Assembly: GCF_003731765.1 (NCBI RefSeq)
Contig: NZ_MOAL01000008.1
Location: 372,001-436,000, forward strand
Origin: Pseudomonas chlororaphis
GTDB taxonomy: Bacteria; Pseudomonadota; Gammaproteobacteria; Pseudomonadales; Pseudomonadaceae
Direction: 5' to 3'
Length of the DNA stretch: 64,000 nt
The position numbers and the translations under genes are program-made. Below the pieces are notes generated by a model, which worked only from the letters and a program-made list of their open reading frames with translations, searched no databases and was not told the origin of the DNA. This document shows positions 8,174 through 17,718 of the stretch, piece by piece; the stretch's first letter is position 1, and each line of letters starts with the position of its first letter.

Positions 8174-9661
8174 ATGGCCCCATCCGCAAAGAGAACCCGC
8201 ACAATGGCCGGCGCCCACCCCCCTTTGTTCACTGCGCTGTTGATCGATGGTGAACTGGTCGCTGGCCAGGGCGCGGTCGAACCCATCCTCAACCCGGCCA
8301 CTGGCGAAGTCTTGACGCAGATCGCCGAGGCCAGCACCGAGCAAGTGGAAAGCGCGATCCTCGCCGCCCACCGGGCCTTTGCCGGCTGGTCGCGGACCAC
8401 GCCGCAACAACGTTCGAACATCCTCCTGGCCATCGCCGACGCCGTGGAAAAACAGGCCGACCAGCTGGCGCGCCTGGAATCCTTGAACTGCGGCAAACCC
8501 CTGCACCTGGCCCGTCAGGACGACTTGAACGCCACGGTCGATGTGTTCCGCTTCTTCGCCGGCGCCGTGCGCTGCCAGACCGGGCAATTGGCCGGCGAAT
8601 ACCTGCCGGGCTATACCAGCATGGTGCGCCGCGACCCGATCGGCGTGGTCGCCTCCATCGCGCCCTGGAACTACCCGATCATGATGGCGGCGTGGAAGAT
8701 CGCCCCGGCCCTGGCCGCCGGCAACACCCTGGTGTTCAAACCCTCGGAACACACCCCCCTGTCGATCCTGGCCCTGGCGCCGACCCTCGCCCAACTGCTG
8801 CCCCGCGGAGTGATCAATATTCTCTGCGGCGGGGGCGAAGGTGTGGGCAGCCATTTGGTCAGCCACCCGAAAGTGCGCATGGTGTCCCTGACCGGGGACA
8901 TCGTCACTGGGCAGAAAATCCTCCAGGCCGCCGCCAAGACCTTGAAGCGCACCCACCTGGAACTGGGCGGCAAGGCCCCGGTGATCGTCTGCAACGACGC
9001 CGACCTTGAAGCGGTGATCGACGGCGTACGCAGCTACGGTTACTACAACGCCGGCCAGGACTGCACCGCCGCCTGCCGGGTCTATGCCCAGGCGGGCATT
9101 CACGATCGCCTGGTGGCGGAACTGGGCGCAGCGGTCAGCAGCTTGCGCTTTGCCAGCAAGCGCGACAGCGACAACGAGATCGGCCCGCTGATCAGCACCC
9201 GCCAGCGCGACCGCGTGGCCAGCTTTGTCGAACGCGCCTTGGGCCAGCCCCATATCGAACGCATCACCGGCGCCGCCGTGCATTCCGGCGCCGGCTTTTA
9301 TTACCAGCCGACCCTGCTCGCCGGCTGCCGACAGAACGATGAAATCGTCCAGCGCGAAGTCTTTGGCCCCGTGGTCACCGTGACCCGCTTCGACGAATTG
9401 GAGCAGGCGGTGGACTGGGCCAACGACTCGGAATACGGCCTGGCCTCCTCGGTCTGGACCCAGAACCTGGACAAGGCCATGCAAGTGGCCGCGCGCCTGC
9501 AATACGGCTGCACCTGGATCAACAGCCATTTCATGCTCGCCAGTGAAATGCCCCACGGCGGCCTGAAACGCTCCGGCTACGGCAAAGACCTGTCCAGCGA
9601 CTCACTGCAGGATTACAGCGTGGTGAGGCATGTGATGGCGCGCCATGGCGCGGCGTTTTGA
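8174..9661 (+). CDS. NAD-dependent aldehyde dehydrogenase, gamma-aminobutyraldehyde dehydrogenase type (copy 1)
   Basis: Oxidises an amino-aldehyde to the amino acid, by family resemblance to YdcW/Prr. From ATG 8174 it is 495 residues. Landmarks are APWNYP in the NAD fold, LELGGKAP carrying the general-base glutamate (about 263), and NAGQDCTAAC with the catalytic cysteine (about 297). It aligns without gaps over long stretches with the second copy at 14014-15438 but has a divergent 17-residue N-terminal extension. Start 8174 is preferred because AGGGAACCCCC before it resembles the ribosome site of the next gene; ATG 8204 is the alternative. Substrate preference is inferred from the neighbouring importer. 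Confidence 0.88.
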   Translation: MAPSAKRTRTMAGAHPPLFTALLIDGELVAGQGAVEPILNPATGEVLTQIAEASTEQVESAILAAHRAFAGWSRTTPQQRSNILLAIADAVEKQADQLARLESLNCGKPLHLARQDDLNATVDVFRFFAGAVRCQTGQLAGEYLPGYTSMVRRDPIGVVASIAPWNYPIMMAAWKIAPALAAGNTLVFKPSEHTPLSILALAPTLAQLLPRGVINILCGGGEGVGSHLVSHPKVRMVSLTGDIVTGQKILQAAAKTLKRTHLELGGKAPVIVCNDADLEAVIDGVRSYGYYNAGQDCTAACRVYAQAGIHDRLVAELGAAVSSLRFASKRDSDNEIGPLISTRQRDRVASFVERALGQPHIERITGAAVHSGAGFYYQPTLLAGCRQNDEIVQREVFGPVVTVTRFDELEQAVDWANDSEYGLASSVWTQNLDKAMQVAARLQYGCTWINSHFMLASEMPHGGLKRSGYGKDLSSDSLQDYSVVRHVMARHGAAF

Positions 9662-9665
9662 GCGC

Positions 9666-9716
9666 TAAGCTGCAAGCTACAAGGAACGGCCGTACCGCCT
9701 TGAAGCTTGCCGCTTG
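9666..9716. repeat. Imperfect inverted repeat of the AAGCTTGCCGCTTGC family
   Basis: Arms 9666-9684 and 9698-9716 pair at 16 of 19 positions around a 13-base loop. The right arm shares CTTGCCGCTT with a similar inverted repeat between hom and thrC (41919-41989). It lies between copy 1 of the dehydrogenase and the binding-protein gene. No T tract follows, so it is more likely a dispersed intergenic palindrome or mRNA-end element than a classical terminator. Confidence 0.6.
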
Positions 9717-9801
9717 CAACGTGCAGCTCGCCCCAATAACAACTAGCCACACCGCTTTTGCTCCAACTGCCCCGACCATAATTAAAGTAGAGGGAACCCC
9801 G

Positions 9802-10953
9802 ATGTCCGCGCACAAGACTGCAATGCTCAGTGCTCTTACCACCGCCCTGCTGGCCAGCGCCAGCCTGCAGGCCGCCGAACCGTTGAAAGCCGTGGGCGCG
9901 GGTGAAGGCCAGTTGGATATCGTCGCCTGGCCTGGCTACATCGAACGCGGCGAGAGCGACAAGAGTTACGACTGGGTCACCGGCTTCGAGAAGGAAACCG
10001 GGTGCAAGGTCAACGTCAAGACCGCCGCCACGTCCGATGAAATGGTCAGCCTGATGGCCAAGGGTGGCTACGACCTGGTCACCGCGTCCGGCGACGCGTC
10101 GCTGCGGCTGATCGTCGGCAAGCGCGTGCAGCCGATCAACACCGACCTGATCCCCAACTGGAAAAGCATCGACCCGCGGCTCAAGGACGGGCCTTGGTAT
10201 GTGGTCAACAAACAGGTGTACGGCACGCCCTACCAGTGGGGCCCCAACGTGCTGATGTACAACACCAACGTATTCAAAGAGGCGCCCACCAGCTGGGGCG
10301 TGGTCTTCGAGGCGCAGAACCTGCCGGACGGCAAGCCCAACAAGGGCCGGGTCCAGGCCTACGACGGGCCGATCTACATCGCCGATGCGGCGCTGTACCT
10401 CAAGGCCAAGCAGCCTGAACTGGGGATCAAGAACCCCTACGAACTGACCGAAGTGCAGTACAAGGCCGTGCTCGACCTGTTGCGCGCCCAGCAGCCGCTG
10501 ATCCACCGTTACTGGCACGACGCAACGGTGCAGATGAGCGACTTCAAGAACGAAGGCGTCGCCGCCTCCAGCACCTGGGGCTACATGGTCAACGGCCTGC
10601 AGGCCGACAAGCAGCCCGTGGCCTCGACCATTCCCAAGGAAGGCGTGACCGGCTGGGCCGATACCACCATGTTGCACGCCGAGGCCAAGCACCCGAACTG
10701 CGCCTACAAGTGGATGGACTGGTCGCTGCAACCCAAGGTCCAGGGCGATGTGGCGGCCTGGTTCGGTTCGTTGCCCGCGGTCCCGGCGGCCTGCACCGGC
10801 AGCGAGTTGCTGGGGGCCGAAGGGTGCAAGACCAACGGTTTCGACCAGTTCGAGAAGATCGCCTTCTGGAAAACCCCGCAGGCCGAGGGCGGCAAGTTCG
10901 TCCCTTACAGCCGCTGGACCCAGGACTACATCGCGATCATGGGCGGCCGCTAG
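9802..10953 (+). CDS. ydcS: ABC transporter periplasmic substrate-binding protein, YdcS type
   Basis: Binding protein of a polyamine/opine-family importer. ATG 9802 is preceded by AGAGGGAA and gives 383 residues. The first 24 residues form a signal peptide with a likely cleavage after SLQA. The mature protein follows the YdcS pattern closely, for example IVAWPGYIERGESDKSYDW, TSDEMVSLMAKGGYDLVTAS and QWGPNVLMYNTNVF. In E. coli the same order ydcS-T-U-V-W couples import with an aminobutyraldehyde dehydrogenase. An inverted repeat after the stop may limit read-through into the ATPase and permease genes, a common way of making excess binding protein. Confidence 0.9.
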   Translation: MSAHKTAMLSALTTALLASASLQAAEPLKAVGAGEGQLDIVAWPGYIERGESDKSYDWVTGFEKETGCKVNVKTAATSDEMVSLMAKGGYDLVTASGDASLRLIVGKRVQPINTDLIPNWKSIDPRLKDGPWYVVNKQVYGTPYQWGPNVLMYNTNVFKEAPTSWGVVFEAQNLPDGKPNKGRVQAYDGPIYIADAALYLKAKQPELGIKNPYELTEVQYKAVLDLLRAQQPLIHRYWHDATVQMSDFKNEGVAASSTWGYMVNGLQADKQPVASTIPKEGVTGWADTTMLHAEAKHPNCAYKWMDWSLQPKVQGDVAAWFGSLPAVPAACTGSELLGAEGCKTNGFDQFEKIAFWKTPQAEGGKFVPYSRWTQDYIAIMGGR

Positions 10954-10963
10954 TACACCTTCG

Positions 10964-10991
10964 CGCGTTCCCACCGGCACCTGGGAACGCG
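10964..10991. repeat. Perfect 10-bp inverted repeat (CGCGTTCCCA / TGGGAACGCG)
   Basis: Stem 10964-10973 pairs exactly with 10982-10991 over an 8-base loop, 10 bases after the ydcS stop. The TTCCCAC...TGGGAAC core is like other short palindromes scattered in Pseudomonas intergenic DNA. Related half-sites CCCACGCAGAGC occur at 11044-11055 and 22863-22874. No T run follows, so it is a candidate mRNA-stabilising or attenuating hairpin. Confidence 0.65.
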
Positions 10992-11011
10992 GTTCGTGAT
11001 GCCCCACCGAC

Positions 11012-11040
11012 CTCAGCCGGCGCCTGGCGTCCGCTGAGGC
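11012..11040. repeat. Hairpin CCTCAGC / GCTGAGG
   Basis: A 7-bp perfect stem around a GC-rich loop in the 175-base gap between ydcS and ydcT. It is the second hairpin in this gap and fits reduced read-through. No other signal is seen here apart from the CGGAGC ribosome site before ATG 11129. Confidence 0.45.
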
Positions 11041-11128
11041 CTGCCCACGCAGAGCGCGGGACCGATCATTCATTTCAGCGTTTCAGGCACCGCCTGCGAT
11101 AGGCCCTGCCCTTTCGGAGCACCGCACC

Positions 11129-12166
<1,038 letters not shown>

Positions 12167-12167
12167 C

Positions 12168-13115
12168 ATGAACAGCCTGCCCCTGACTCAAGGCAAGGCC
12201 GACAGCTCAACGCTGCGGCGCTTCGCCAACCTGCTGTACCGCCGCCCCAACCTGTACCTGGCGCTGTTGCTGGTGCCGCCGCTGATCTGGTTTGGCGCGA
12301 TCTACCTGGGCTCCTTGCTGGCCCTGCTGTGGCAAGGCTTCTACACCTTCGACGACTTCACCATGGCGGTCACCCCGGACCTGACCCTGGGCAACTTCGC
12401 CGCGCTGTTCCAACCGGCCAACTTCGACATCATCCTGCGCACCCTGGGCATGGCCGTGGCGGTGTCCATCGCCAGCGCGGTGCTGGCCTTCCCCATCGCC
12501 TACTACATGGCGCGCTACACCAGCGGCAAGACCAAGGCGTTTTTCTACATCGCGGTGATGATGCCAATGTGGGCCAGCTACATCGTCAAGGCCTATGCCT
12601 GGACCCTGCTGCTGGCCAAGGGCGGCGTGGCCCAGTGGTTCGTCCAGCACCTGGGGCTGGAACCGCTGCTGCAACTGATCCTGGGCATTCCCGGGGTGGG
12701 TGGCAGCACCTTGTCGACCTCGCACCTGGGGCGCTTCCTGGTGTTCGTCTACATCTGGCTGCCGTTCATGATCCTGCCGATCCAGGCGGCCCTGGAACGC
12801 CTGCCGCCGTCCCTGCTCCAGGCCTCGGCGGACCTGGGGGCCACGCCGCGCCAGACCTTTATGCAAGTGATCCTGCCGCTGTCGATCCCGGGGATCGCCG
12901 CCGGCTCGATCTTCACCTTCTCCCTGACCCTGGGGGACTTCATCGTCCCGCAACTGGTGGGCCCGCCCGGCTACTTCATCGGCAGCATGGTCTACGCCCA
13001 GCAAGGGGCGATCGGCAACATGCCCATGGCCGCCGCCTTCACCCTGGTGCCCATCGTGCTGATCGCCATTTACCTGTCCATCGTCAAACGCCTGGGGGCC
13101 TTCGATGCGCTCTAA
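12168..13115 (+). CDS. ydcU: ABC transporter permease, YdcU type
   Basis: First membrane subunit of the importer, 315 residues. About six transmembrane helices are visible, the first at roughly residues 27-52 (LYLALLLVPPLIWFGAIYLG). The cytoplasmic EAA-like loop LLQASADLGATPRQTF contacts the ATPase. The start ATG follows the ydcT stop by one base and the 3' end overlaps ydcV by 11 bases. PotB-like proteins are the nearest alternative. Confidence 0.92.
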   Translation: MNSLPLTQGKADSSTLRRFANLLYRRPNLYLALLLVPPLIWFGAIYLGSLLALLWQGFYTFDDFTMAVTPDLTLGNFAALFQPANFDIILRTLGMAVAVSIASAVLAFPIAYYMARYTSGKTKAFFYIAVMMPMWASYIVKAYAWTLLLAKGGVAQWFVQHLGLEPLLQLILGIPGVGGSTLSTSHLGRFLVFVYIWLPFMILPIQAALERLPPSLLQASADLGATPRQTFMQVILPLSIPGIAAGSIFTFSLTLGDFIVPQLVGPPGYFIGSMVYAQQGAIGNMPMAAAFTLVPIVLIAIYLSIVKRLGAFDAL

Positions 13116-13932
13116 CTCGACACAGCATGGCGACAAAGCCTCCCTCGGCCTGCGGGTCGCGGCCTGGGGCGGGCTGGTGTTCCTGCACTTCCCGATCCTC
13201 ATCATCTTCCTCTACGCCTTCAACACCGAAGACGCGGCGTTCAGCTTTCCGCCCCAGGGTTTCACCCTGAAGTGGATCAGCGTGGCCTTCTCCCGGCCCG
13301 ACGTGCTGGAGGCCATCAAGCTGTCGGCGCAGATCGCCGCCATCGCCACCCTGATCGCCATGGTCCTCGGTACCCTGGCCTCGGCGGCGCTTTACCGCCG
13401 GGAGTTCTTCGGCAAACAGGGCATCTCGCTGATGCTGATCCTGCCCATTGCCCTGCCCGGAATCATCACCGGCATCGCCCTGCTGGCGACCTTCAAGACC
13501 CTGGGCATCGAGCCTGGGATGTTCACCATCATCGTCGGCCACGCCACCTTCTGCGTGGTGATCGTCTACAACAACGTGATCGCCCGGCTGCGGCGCACCT
13601 CCCACAGCCTGATCGAGGCCTCCATGGACCTGGGCGCCGATGGCTGGCAGACCTTCCGCTACATCGTCCTGCCCAACCTCGGCTCGGCCCTGCTGGCCGG
13701 CGGCATGCTGGCGTTCGCCTTGTCGTTCGACGAAATCATCGTCACCACCTTCACCGCCGGTCATGAACGCACCCTGCCGCTGTGGCTGCTCAACCAGCTC
13801 AGCCGGCCGCGGGACGTACCGGTGACCAACGTGGTGGCCATGCTGGTGATGCTGGTGACCATGCTGCCGATCCTCGGCGCCTATTACCTGACCCGTGGCG
13901 GCGAAAGCGTCGCCGGCAGCGGCGGCAAATAA
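13105..13932 (+). CDS. ydcV: ABC transporter permease, YdcV type
   Basis: Second membrane subunit, 275 residues, starting 11 bases inside ydcU. Helices begin near residue 18 (WGGLVFLHFPILIIFLYAF). The EAA loop reads LIEASMDLGADGWQTF, with LPNLGSALLAGG after it, matching PotC/YdcV proteins. With ydcS, T and U it completes a four-part importer, which fits the flanking dehydrogenases that oxidise amino-aldehydes. Confidence 0.92.
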   Translation: MRSNSTQHGDKASLGLRVAAWGGLVFLHFPILIIFLYAFNTEDAAFSFPPQGFTLKWISVAFSRPDVLEAIKLSAQIAAIATLIAMVLGTLASAALYRREFFGKQGISLMLILPIALPGIITGIALLATFKTLGIEPGMFTIIVGHATFCVVIVYNNVIARLRRTSHSLIEASMDLGADGWQTFRYIVLPNLGSALLAGGMLAFALSFDEIIVTTFTAGHERTLPLWLLNQLSRPRDVPVTNVVAMLVMLVTMLPILGAYYLTRGGESVAGSGGK

Positions 13933-13943
13933 CCCAACCTTCC

Positions 13944-13985
13944 AGGAGCCGGCTGGCCGGCCATGCGTCTTCGACGCCGGCTCCT
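13944..13985. repeat. REP-like palindrome AGGAGCCGGC / GCCGGCTCCT
   Basis: Arms 13944-13953 and 13976-13985 are exact 10-base complements. The left arm continues CTGGCCGG, giving the GGAGCCGGC-type core of Pseudomonas REP elements. It lies between ydcV and the second dehydrogenase, 16 bases before that gene's AGAGGAG ribosome site. Confidence 0.65.
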
Positions 13986-14013
13986 AACGATCGCATCAAG
14001 AGAGGAGATGACC

Positions 14014-15438
14014 ATGCAAACCAAGTTGCTGATCAATGGCCAACTGGTTGCCGGCGAAGGCCCGGCCCAGGCAGTGCTCAACCCGTCCCTGGGCCAGGTC
14101 CTGGTGGAGATCAACGAAGCCAGCGAAGCCCAGGTGGATGCCGCTGTACGCGCCGCCGACAGCGCTTTCGACAGCTGGTCCCAGACCCCGCCGAAAGACC
14201 GCGCCCTGCTGCTGTTGAAACTCGCCGACGCCATCGAAAGCCACGGCGCCGAGCTGGCCAAGCTGGAATCGGACAACTGCGGCAAACCCCTGAGCGCCGC
14301 CCTCAACGATGAAATCCCGGCGATTGCCGATGTGTTCCGCTTCTTCGCCGGCGCCAGCCGCTGCATGAGCGGTTCGGCCGGGGGCGAATACCTGCCGGGC
14401 CACACCTCGATGATCCGCCGCGACCCGGTGGGGGTGATCGCCTCCATCGCGCCGTGGAACTACCCGTTGATGATGGTCGCCTGGAAAATCGCCCCGGCCC
14501 TGGCCGCCGGCAACACCGTGGTGCTCAAGCCTTCGGAGCAAACCCCGCTGACCGCCCTGCGCCTGGCCGAACTGGCCGCCGGGATCTTCCCTGCCGGCGT
14601 GCTCAACCTGGTGTTCGGCCGAGGCCCGACAGTCGGCGCGCCGCTGGTGACCCATCCCAAGGTGCGCATGGTGTCCCTGACCGGCTCCATCGCCACCGGC
14701 TCGCACATCATTTCCAGCACCGCCGACAGCGTGAAGCGCATGCACATGGAACTGGGGGGCAAGGCGCCGGTGATCATTTTCGACGACGCCGACATCGACG
14801 CCGCCGTGGAGGGCATCCGCACCTTCGGTTTCTACAACGCCGGGCAGGACTGCACCGCCGCCTGCCGCATCTATGCCCAGGCCGGCATCTACGAACGCTT
14901 CGTCGAGAAACTCGGCGCGGCGGTCAGCAGCATCCAGTACGGCCTGCAGGACGACCCGGCCACCGAACTGGGCCCGCTGATCACCGCCCAGCACCGCGAC
15001 CGCGTGGCCGGTTTTGTCGAACGGGCCATCGCCCAGCCCCATATCCGCCTGGTCACCGGCGGCAAGGCGGTGCCGGGCGACGGCTTCTTCTTTGAGCCAA
15101 CGGTGCTGGCCGATGCCCAGCAGGACGACGAGATCGTGCGCCGCGAAGTGTTCGGCCCGGTGGTGTCGGTCACCCCGTTCACCGATGAAGCCCAGGTACT
15201 GGGCTGGGCCAACGATTCGGACTACGGCCTGGCCTCCTCGGTGTGGACCGCCGATGTCGGCCGCGCCCATCGCCTGGCCGCGCGCCTGCAATACGGCTGC
15301 ACCTGGGTCAACACGCACTTCATGCTGGTCAGCGAAATGCCCCACGGCGGGCAGAAACTTTCCGGCTACGGCAAAGACATGTCCATGTACGGGCTGGAGG
15401 ACTACACCAGCGTGCGCCATGTGATGTTCAAGCACTGA
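14014..15438 (+). CDS. ydcW: Gamma-aminobutyraldehyde dehydrogenase (YdcW/Prr type, copy 2)
   Basis: Oxidises 4-aminobutyraldehyde to GABA with NAD in the putrescine route, by close family resemblance. ATG 14014 has an AGAGGAG site 7 bases upstream and gives 474 residues, the length of E. coli YdcW. Catalytic glutamate 246 lies in MELGGKAP and catalytic cysteine 280 in NAGQDCTAAC; APWNYP and KPSEQTPL line the cofactor site. It follows the importer genes exactly as in the E. coli ydcSTUVW operon. Copy 1 at 8174-9661 is a clear paralogue. Why two are kept is not evident from sequence: different aldehyde substrates or different regulation are both possible. Confidence 0.92.
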   Translation: MQTKLLINGQLVAGEGPAQAVLNPSLGQVLVEINEASEAQVDAAVRAADSAFDSWSQTPPKDRALLLLKLADAIESHGAELAKLESDNCGKPLSAALNDEIPAIADVFRFFAGASRCMSGSAGGEYLPGHTSMIRRDPVGVIASIAPWNYPLMMVAWKIAPALAAGNTVVLKPSEQTPLTALRLAELAAGIFPAGVLNLVFGRGPTVGAPLVTHPKVRMVSLTGSIATGSHIISSTADSVKRMHMELGGKAPVIIFDDADIDAAVEGIRTFGFYNAGQDCTAACRIYAQAGIYERFVEKLGAAVSSIQYGLQDDPATELGPLITAQHRDRVAGFVERAIAQPHIRLVTGGKAVPGDGFFFEPTVLADAQQDDEIVRREVFGPVVSVTPFTDEAQVLGWANDSDYGLASSVWTADVGRAHRLAARLQYGCTWVNTHFMLVSEMPHGGQKLSGYGKDMSMYGLEDYTSVRHVMFKH

Positions 15439-15562
15439 CCCCTTCGCCGGTCCACCGGCGCTGGCAACACCACAACAATAACCACCGATCCGGGTTGGGC
15501 CGCCAAGGCCCAGCCACGGTGTCGGCCATCCGAAATCTGCCGATTTCCCGGAGAACTCCGCC

Positions 15563-17047
15563 ATGAGTGCAGCACCCGATCTCACCTCAGGCGTCGCCGA
15601 CAGCGATGCCGAACAGCTCCGCCAACTGGGCTACAGCTCGAACTTCAACCGCAGCATGAGCCTGTGGGAAAACTTCGCCCTGGGCTTCACTTACCTGTCC
15701 CCGGTGGTCGGGGTCTACACCCTGTTCGGCCTGTGCCTGGCCGCCGGTGGCCCGCCCATGTTCTGGGCCTACCTGCTGGTGGGCTGCGGGCAGATGCTGG
15801 TGTGCCTGATCTTCGGCGAGGTGGTCTCGCAATTCCCGATTTCCGGCGGTGTCTATCCCTGGGCTCGACGCCTGGTGGGCAAGCGCTGGGCATGGATGGT
15901 GGGCTGGATCTATTCCATTGCCCTGTGCGTGACCATCGCCGCCGTGGCGGTGGGCGCCGGCCCCTACCTGGCCGCGATGCTGGGTTTTGAGCCGAACAAC
16001 AACACCAACATCGTCATCGCCCTGGTGCTGACCCTGTTCGCCACCCTGGTCAACCTCAGCGGTACCAAGACCCTGGCACGCATCGCCATGTTCGGCTTCC
16101 TCTGCGAACTGGTGGGCGCGGTGATCGTTGGCGTGTACTTGCTGATCTTCGAGCGCCATCAATCCATCGGCGTACTGTTCAACACCTTCGATATCCGGGT
16201 AGACGGTTCCTACCTGCCGGCCTTTCTCACCGCGTCCCTGGCGGGCATGTTTCTCTACTACGGCTTCGAGGCCTGCGGCGATGTGGCCGAAGAAACCCCC
16301 AACCCCAGCCAGAAGATTCCGGTGGCCATGCGCATGACCATCTACATCGGCGGCATCGCGGCGATGTTTGCCTGCCTGGCGCTTATTCTCGCCGTACCGG
16401 ACATGCAGGCGGTGATCGACGGCACCGACAAAGACCCGGTGACCACCATCCTCAACAACGCCTTTGGCAGCTTCGGCTCGAAACTGGTGATGGGCGTGGT
16501 GATGATTTCCTTCATCTCGTGCGTCATCAGCCTGCAAGCGGCCGCCAGTCGCCTGTTGTACTCCTACGCCCGGGACGAAATGGTCATCGGCAGCGCCTTG
16601 CTCAAGCGCCTCTCCCCCACCACCCAGGTGCCGGTGGCGGCGCTGTTCGTCTCCGGCGTGTTGCCGGCCCTGATCATCGCCCTGGGCTTTTTCCTCCAGG
16701 ACGCGGTGGCGACCATCGTCAGCTTTGCCGCCATCGGCATCTACCTGGCGTTCCAGATGATCGTCCTCGCGGCGCTCTACGCCCGCGCCAAAGGCTGGAA
16801 GCCCAGCGGCAAGTTCACCCTCGGTGCGTGGGGCTGGCCGGTGAACCTGGGAGCGCTGGTGTATGGCGTCGGCGCGATTATCAACATGGCCTGGCCACGG
16901 ACCCCGGACGCGGCCTGGTACAGCAACTACGCCATGGTCCTGAGCACCGCCATCGTCATCGGCCTGGGGCTGTTGTACATGTGGCTGGCCAAGCCGTATG
17001 ACCACGGCAGCGCCCCGGCGGGCGATGCCTGGACCATCCGCCGCTGA
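15563..17047 (+). CDS. APC-superfamily amino acid / GABA-type permease
   Basis: 494 residues with about twelve hydrophobic helices. The N-terminal FALGFTYLSPVVGVYTLFGL and ISGGVYPWARRLVGKRWAW segments are typical of the amino acid/choline transporter branch of the APC superfamily, which includes GABA permeases. A GGAGAA ribosome site precedes ATG 15563. It closes the catabolic block. The likely cargo is an amine or amino acid that feeds the two dehydrogenases or leaves them, such as GABA; this is inferred from context. The dyad right after the stop suggests the transcript ends here. Confidence 0.87.
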   Translation: MSAAPDLTSGVADSDAEQLRQLGYSSNFNRSMSLWENFALGFTYLSPVVGVYTLFGLCLAAGGPPMFWAYLLVGCGQMLVCLIFGEVVSQFPISGGVYPWARRLVGKRWAWMVGWIYSIALCVTIAAVAVGAGPYLAAMLGFEPNNNTNIVIALVLTLFATLVNLSGTKTLARIAMFGFLCELVGAVIVGVYLLIFERHQSIGVLFNTFDIRVDGSYLPAFLTASLAGMFLYYGFEACGDVAEETPNPSQKIPVAMRMTIYIGGIAAMFACLALILAVPDMQAVIDGTDKDPVTTILNNAFGSFGSKLVMGVVMISFISCVISLQAAASRLLYSYARDEMVIGSALLKRLSPTTQVPVAALFVSGVLPALIIALGFFLQDAVATIVSFAAIGIYLAFQMIVLAALYARAKGWKPSGKFTLGAWGWPVNLGALVYGVGAIINMAWPRTPDAAWYSNYAMVLSTAIVIGLGLLYMWLAKPYDHGSAPAGDAWTIRR

Positions 17048-17052
17048 GGTTC

Positions 17053-17085
17053 GGCGCCCCGGCAAGCACCTGACGCCGGGGCGCC
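17053..17085 (+). terminator. Strong hairpin ending the catabolic block
   Basis: GGCGCCCCGGC (17053-17063) is perfectly complementary to GCCGGGGCGCC (17075-17085), an 11-bp stem starting 6 bases after the permease stop. It lacks a T tract, so termination would be factor-assisted; it may instead protect the mRNA end. Confidence 0.6.
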
Positions 17086-17254
17086 CTTGAGGTGCCCCGG
17101 CGCAGGCGCCCCTGGTTCACCCGCCCCGATGCTGAAAAACCTGCACGCCCCGCTCTGGATTCGCCCTCGCGGTTACGGCACTATCCGCCGCCTGAACCTG
17201 CCCGACCTCTGGAACCGGGCCACTGAACACACCTCAGGCAGCAAGGACGCGCCC

Positions 17255-17317
17255 ATGCCCTCCCCCCTGTTATCCGCCCGTGACGGGCAGCGCCCCGTGC
17301 GGAGCGCCCGGCCATGA
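17255..17317 (+). CDS. 20-codon leader ORF coupled to the next gene
   Basis: ATG 17255 has a good ribosome site (AAGGA, 17243-17247, spacing 7) and encodes 20 residues, MPSPLLSARDGQRPVRSARP. Its TGA (17315-17317) overlaps the ATG of the next gene in an ATGA, and that ATG has a less ideal ribosome site of its own. The peptide is rich in Arg, Pro and Ser and has no run of one amino acid as in classical attenuation leaders. It may serve only to deliver ribosomes to the operon. Whether it is translated is inferred. Confidence 0.4.
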   Translation: MPSPLLSARDGQRPVRSARP

Positions 17318-17718
17318 CGCACAAGTACGATGAGCTGATCCGCCTGGCCACCGCGATCCTCGCCCACAGCCTGGCTGCTGTGGCCTTCTTGCTGATCGAT
17401 ATCTATGGCGTACCGCTGTACGAGCAGTGGTTCGGCGCCATCCGCAAGGCATTCGGCATGGGCATGCTGATCCGCACGCTGTTCGGCCTGTTTATCGCTG
17501 TCAACCTGGTGATCGCCATCGTCCCGGTGCTCAAGGTCAAACTGTTTCTGACCCTGCCATTGGTGCTGCTGACGGCTTACGTGCTGTTCCCCCAACACCC
17601 GATTCGCGGTTGGGTCTACACCGCCGAGGTCGCCCTGCTGCCCCTGGCGGCGATCTACCTGTCGCGCTGGATGCACCAGCGACTGAGCCCCAGGTCCAAC
17701 CGAGCCAGCGCGCCATGA
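17314..17718 (+). CDS. Small membrane protein of unknown function (paralogue A)
   Basis: 134 residues, mostly hydrophobic, with about four transmembrane segments (roughly 12-32, 47-70, 77-93, 98-115). I do not recognise a named family. It is plainly homologous to the next gene: shared features are ELIRL...LAHSLA versus ALIRV...LAHGLA, YGVPLY versus FGVPIY, and FPQHPIRGWVY versus FPNNPIRGLVY. The four-base ATGA overlaps at both ends suggest a chain of coupled genes. A tandem duplication followed by divergence is the simplest history. Confidence 0.8.
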   Translation: MTHKYDELIRLATAILAHSLAAVAFLLIDIYGVPLYEQWFGAIRKAFGMGMLIRTLFGLFIAVNLVIAIVPVLKVKLFLTLPLVLLTAYVLFPQHPIRGWVYTAEVALLPLAAIYLSRWMHQRLSPRSNRASAP

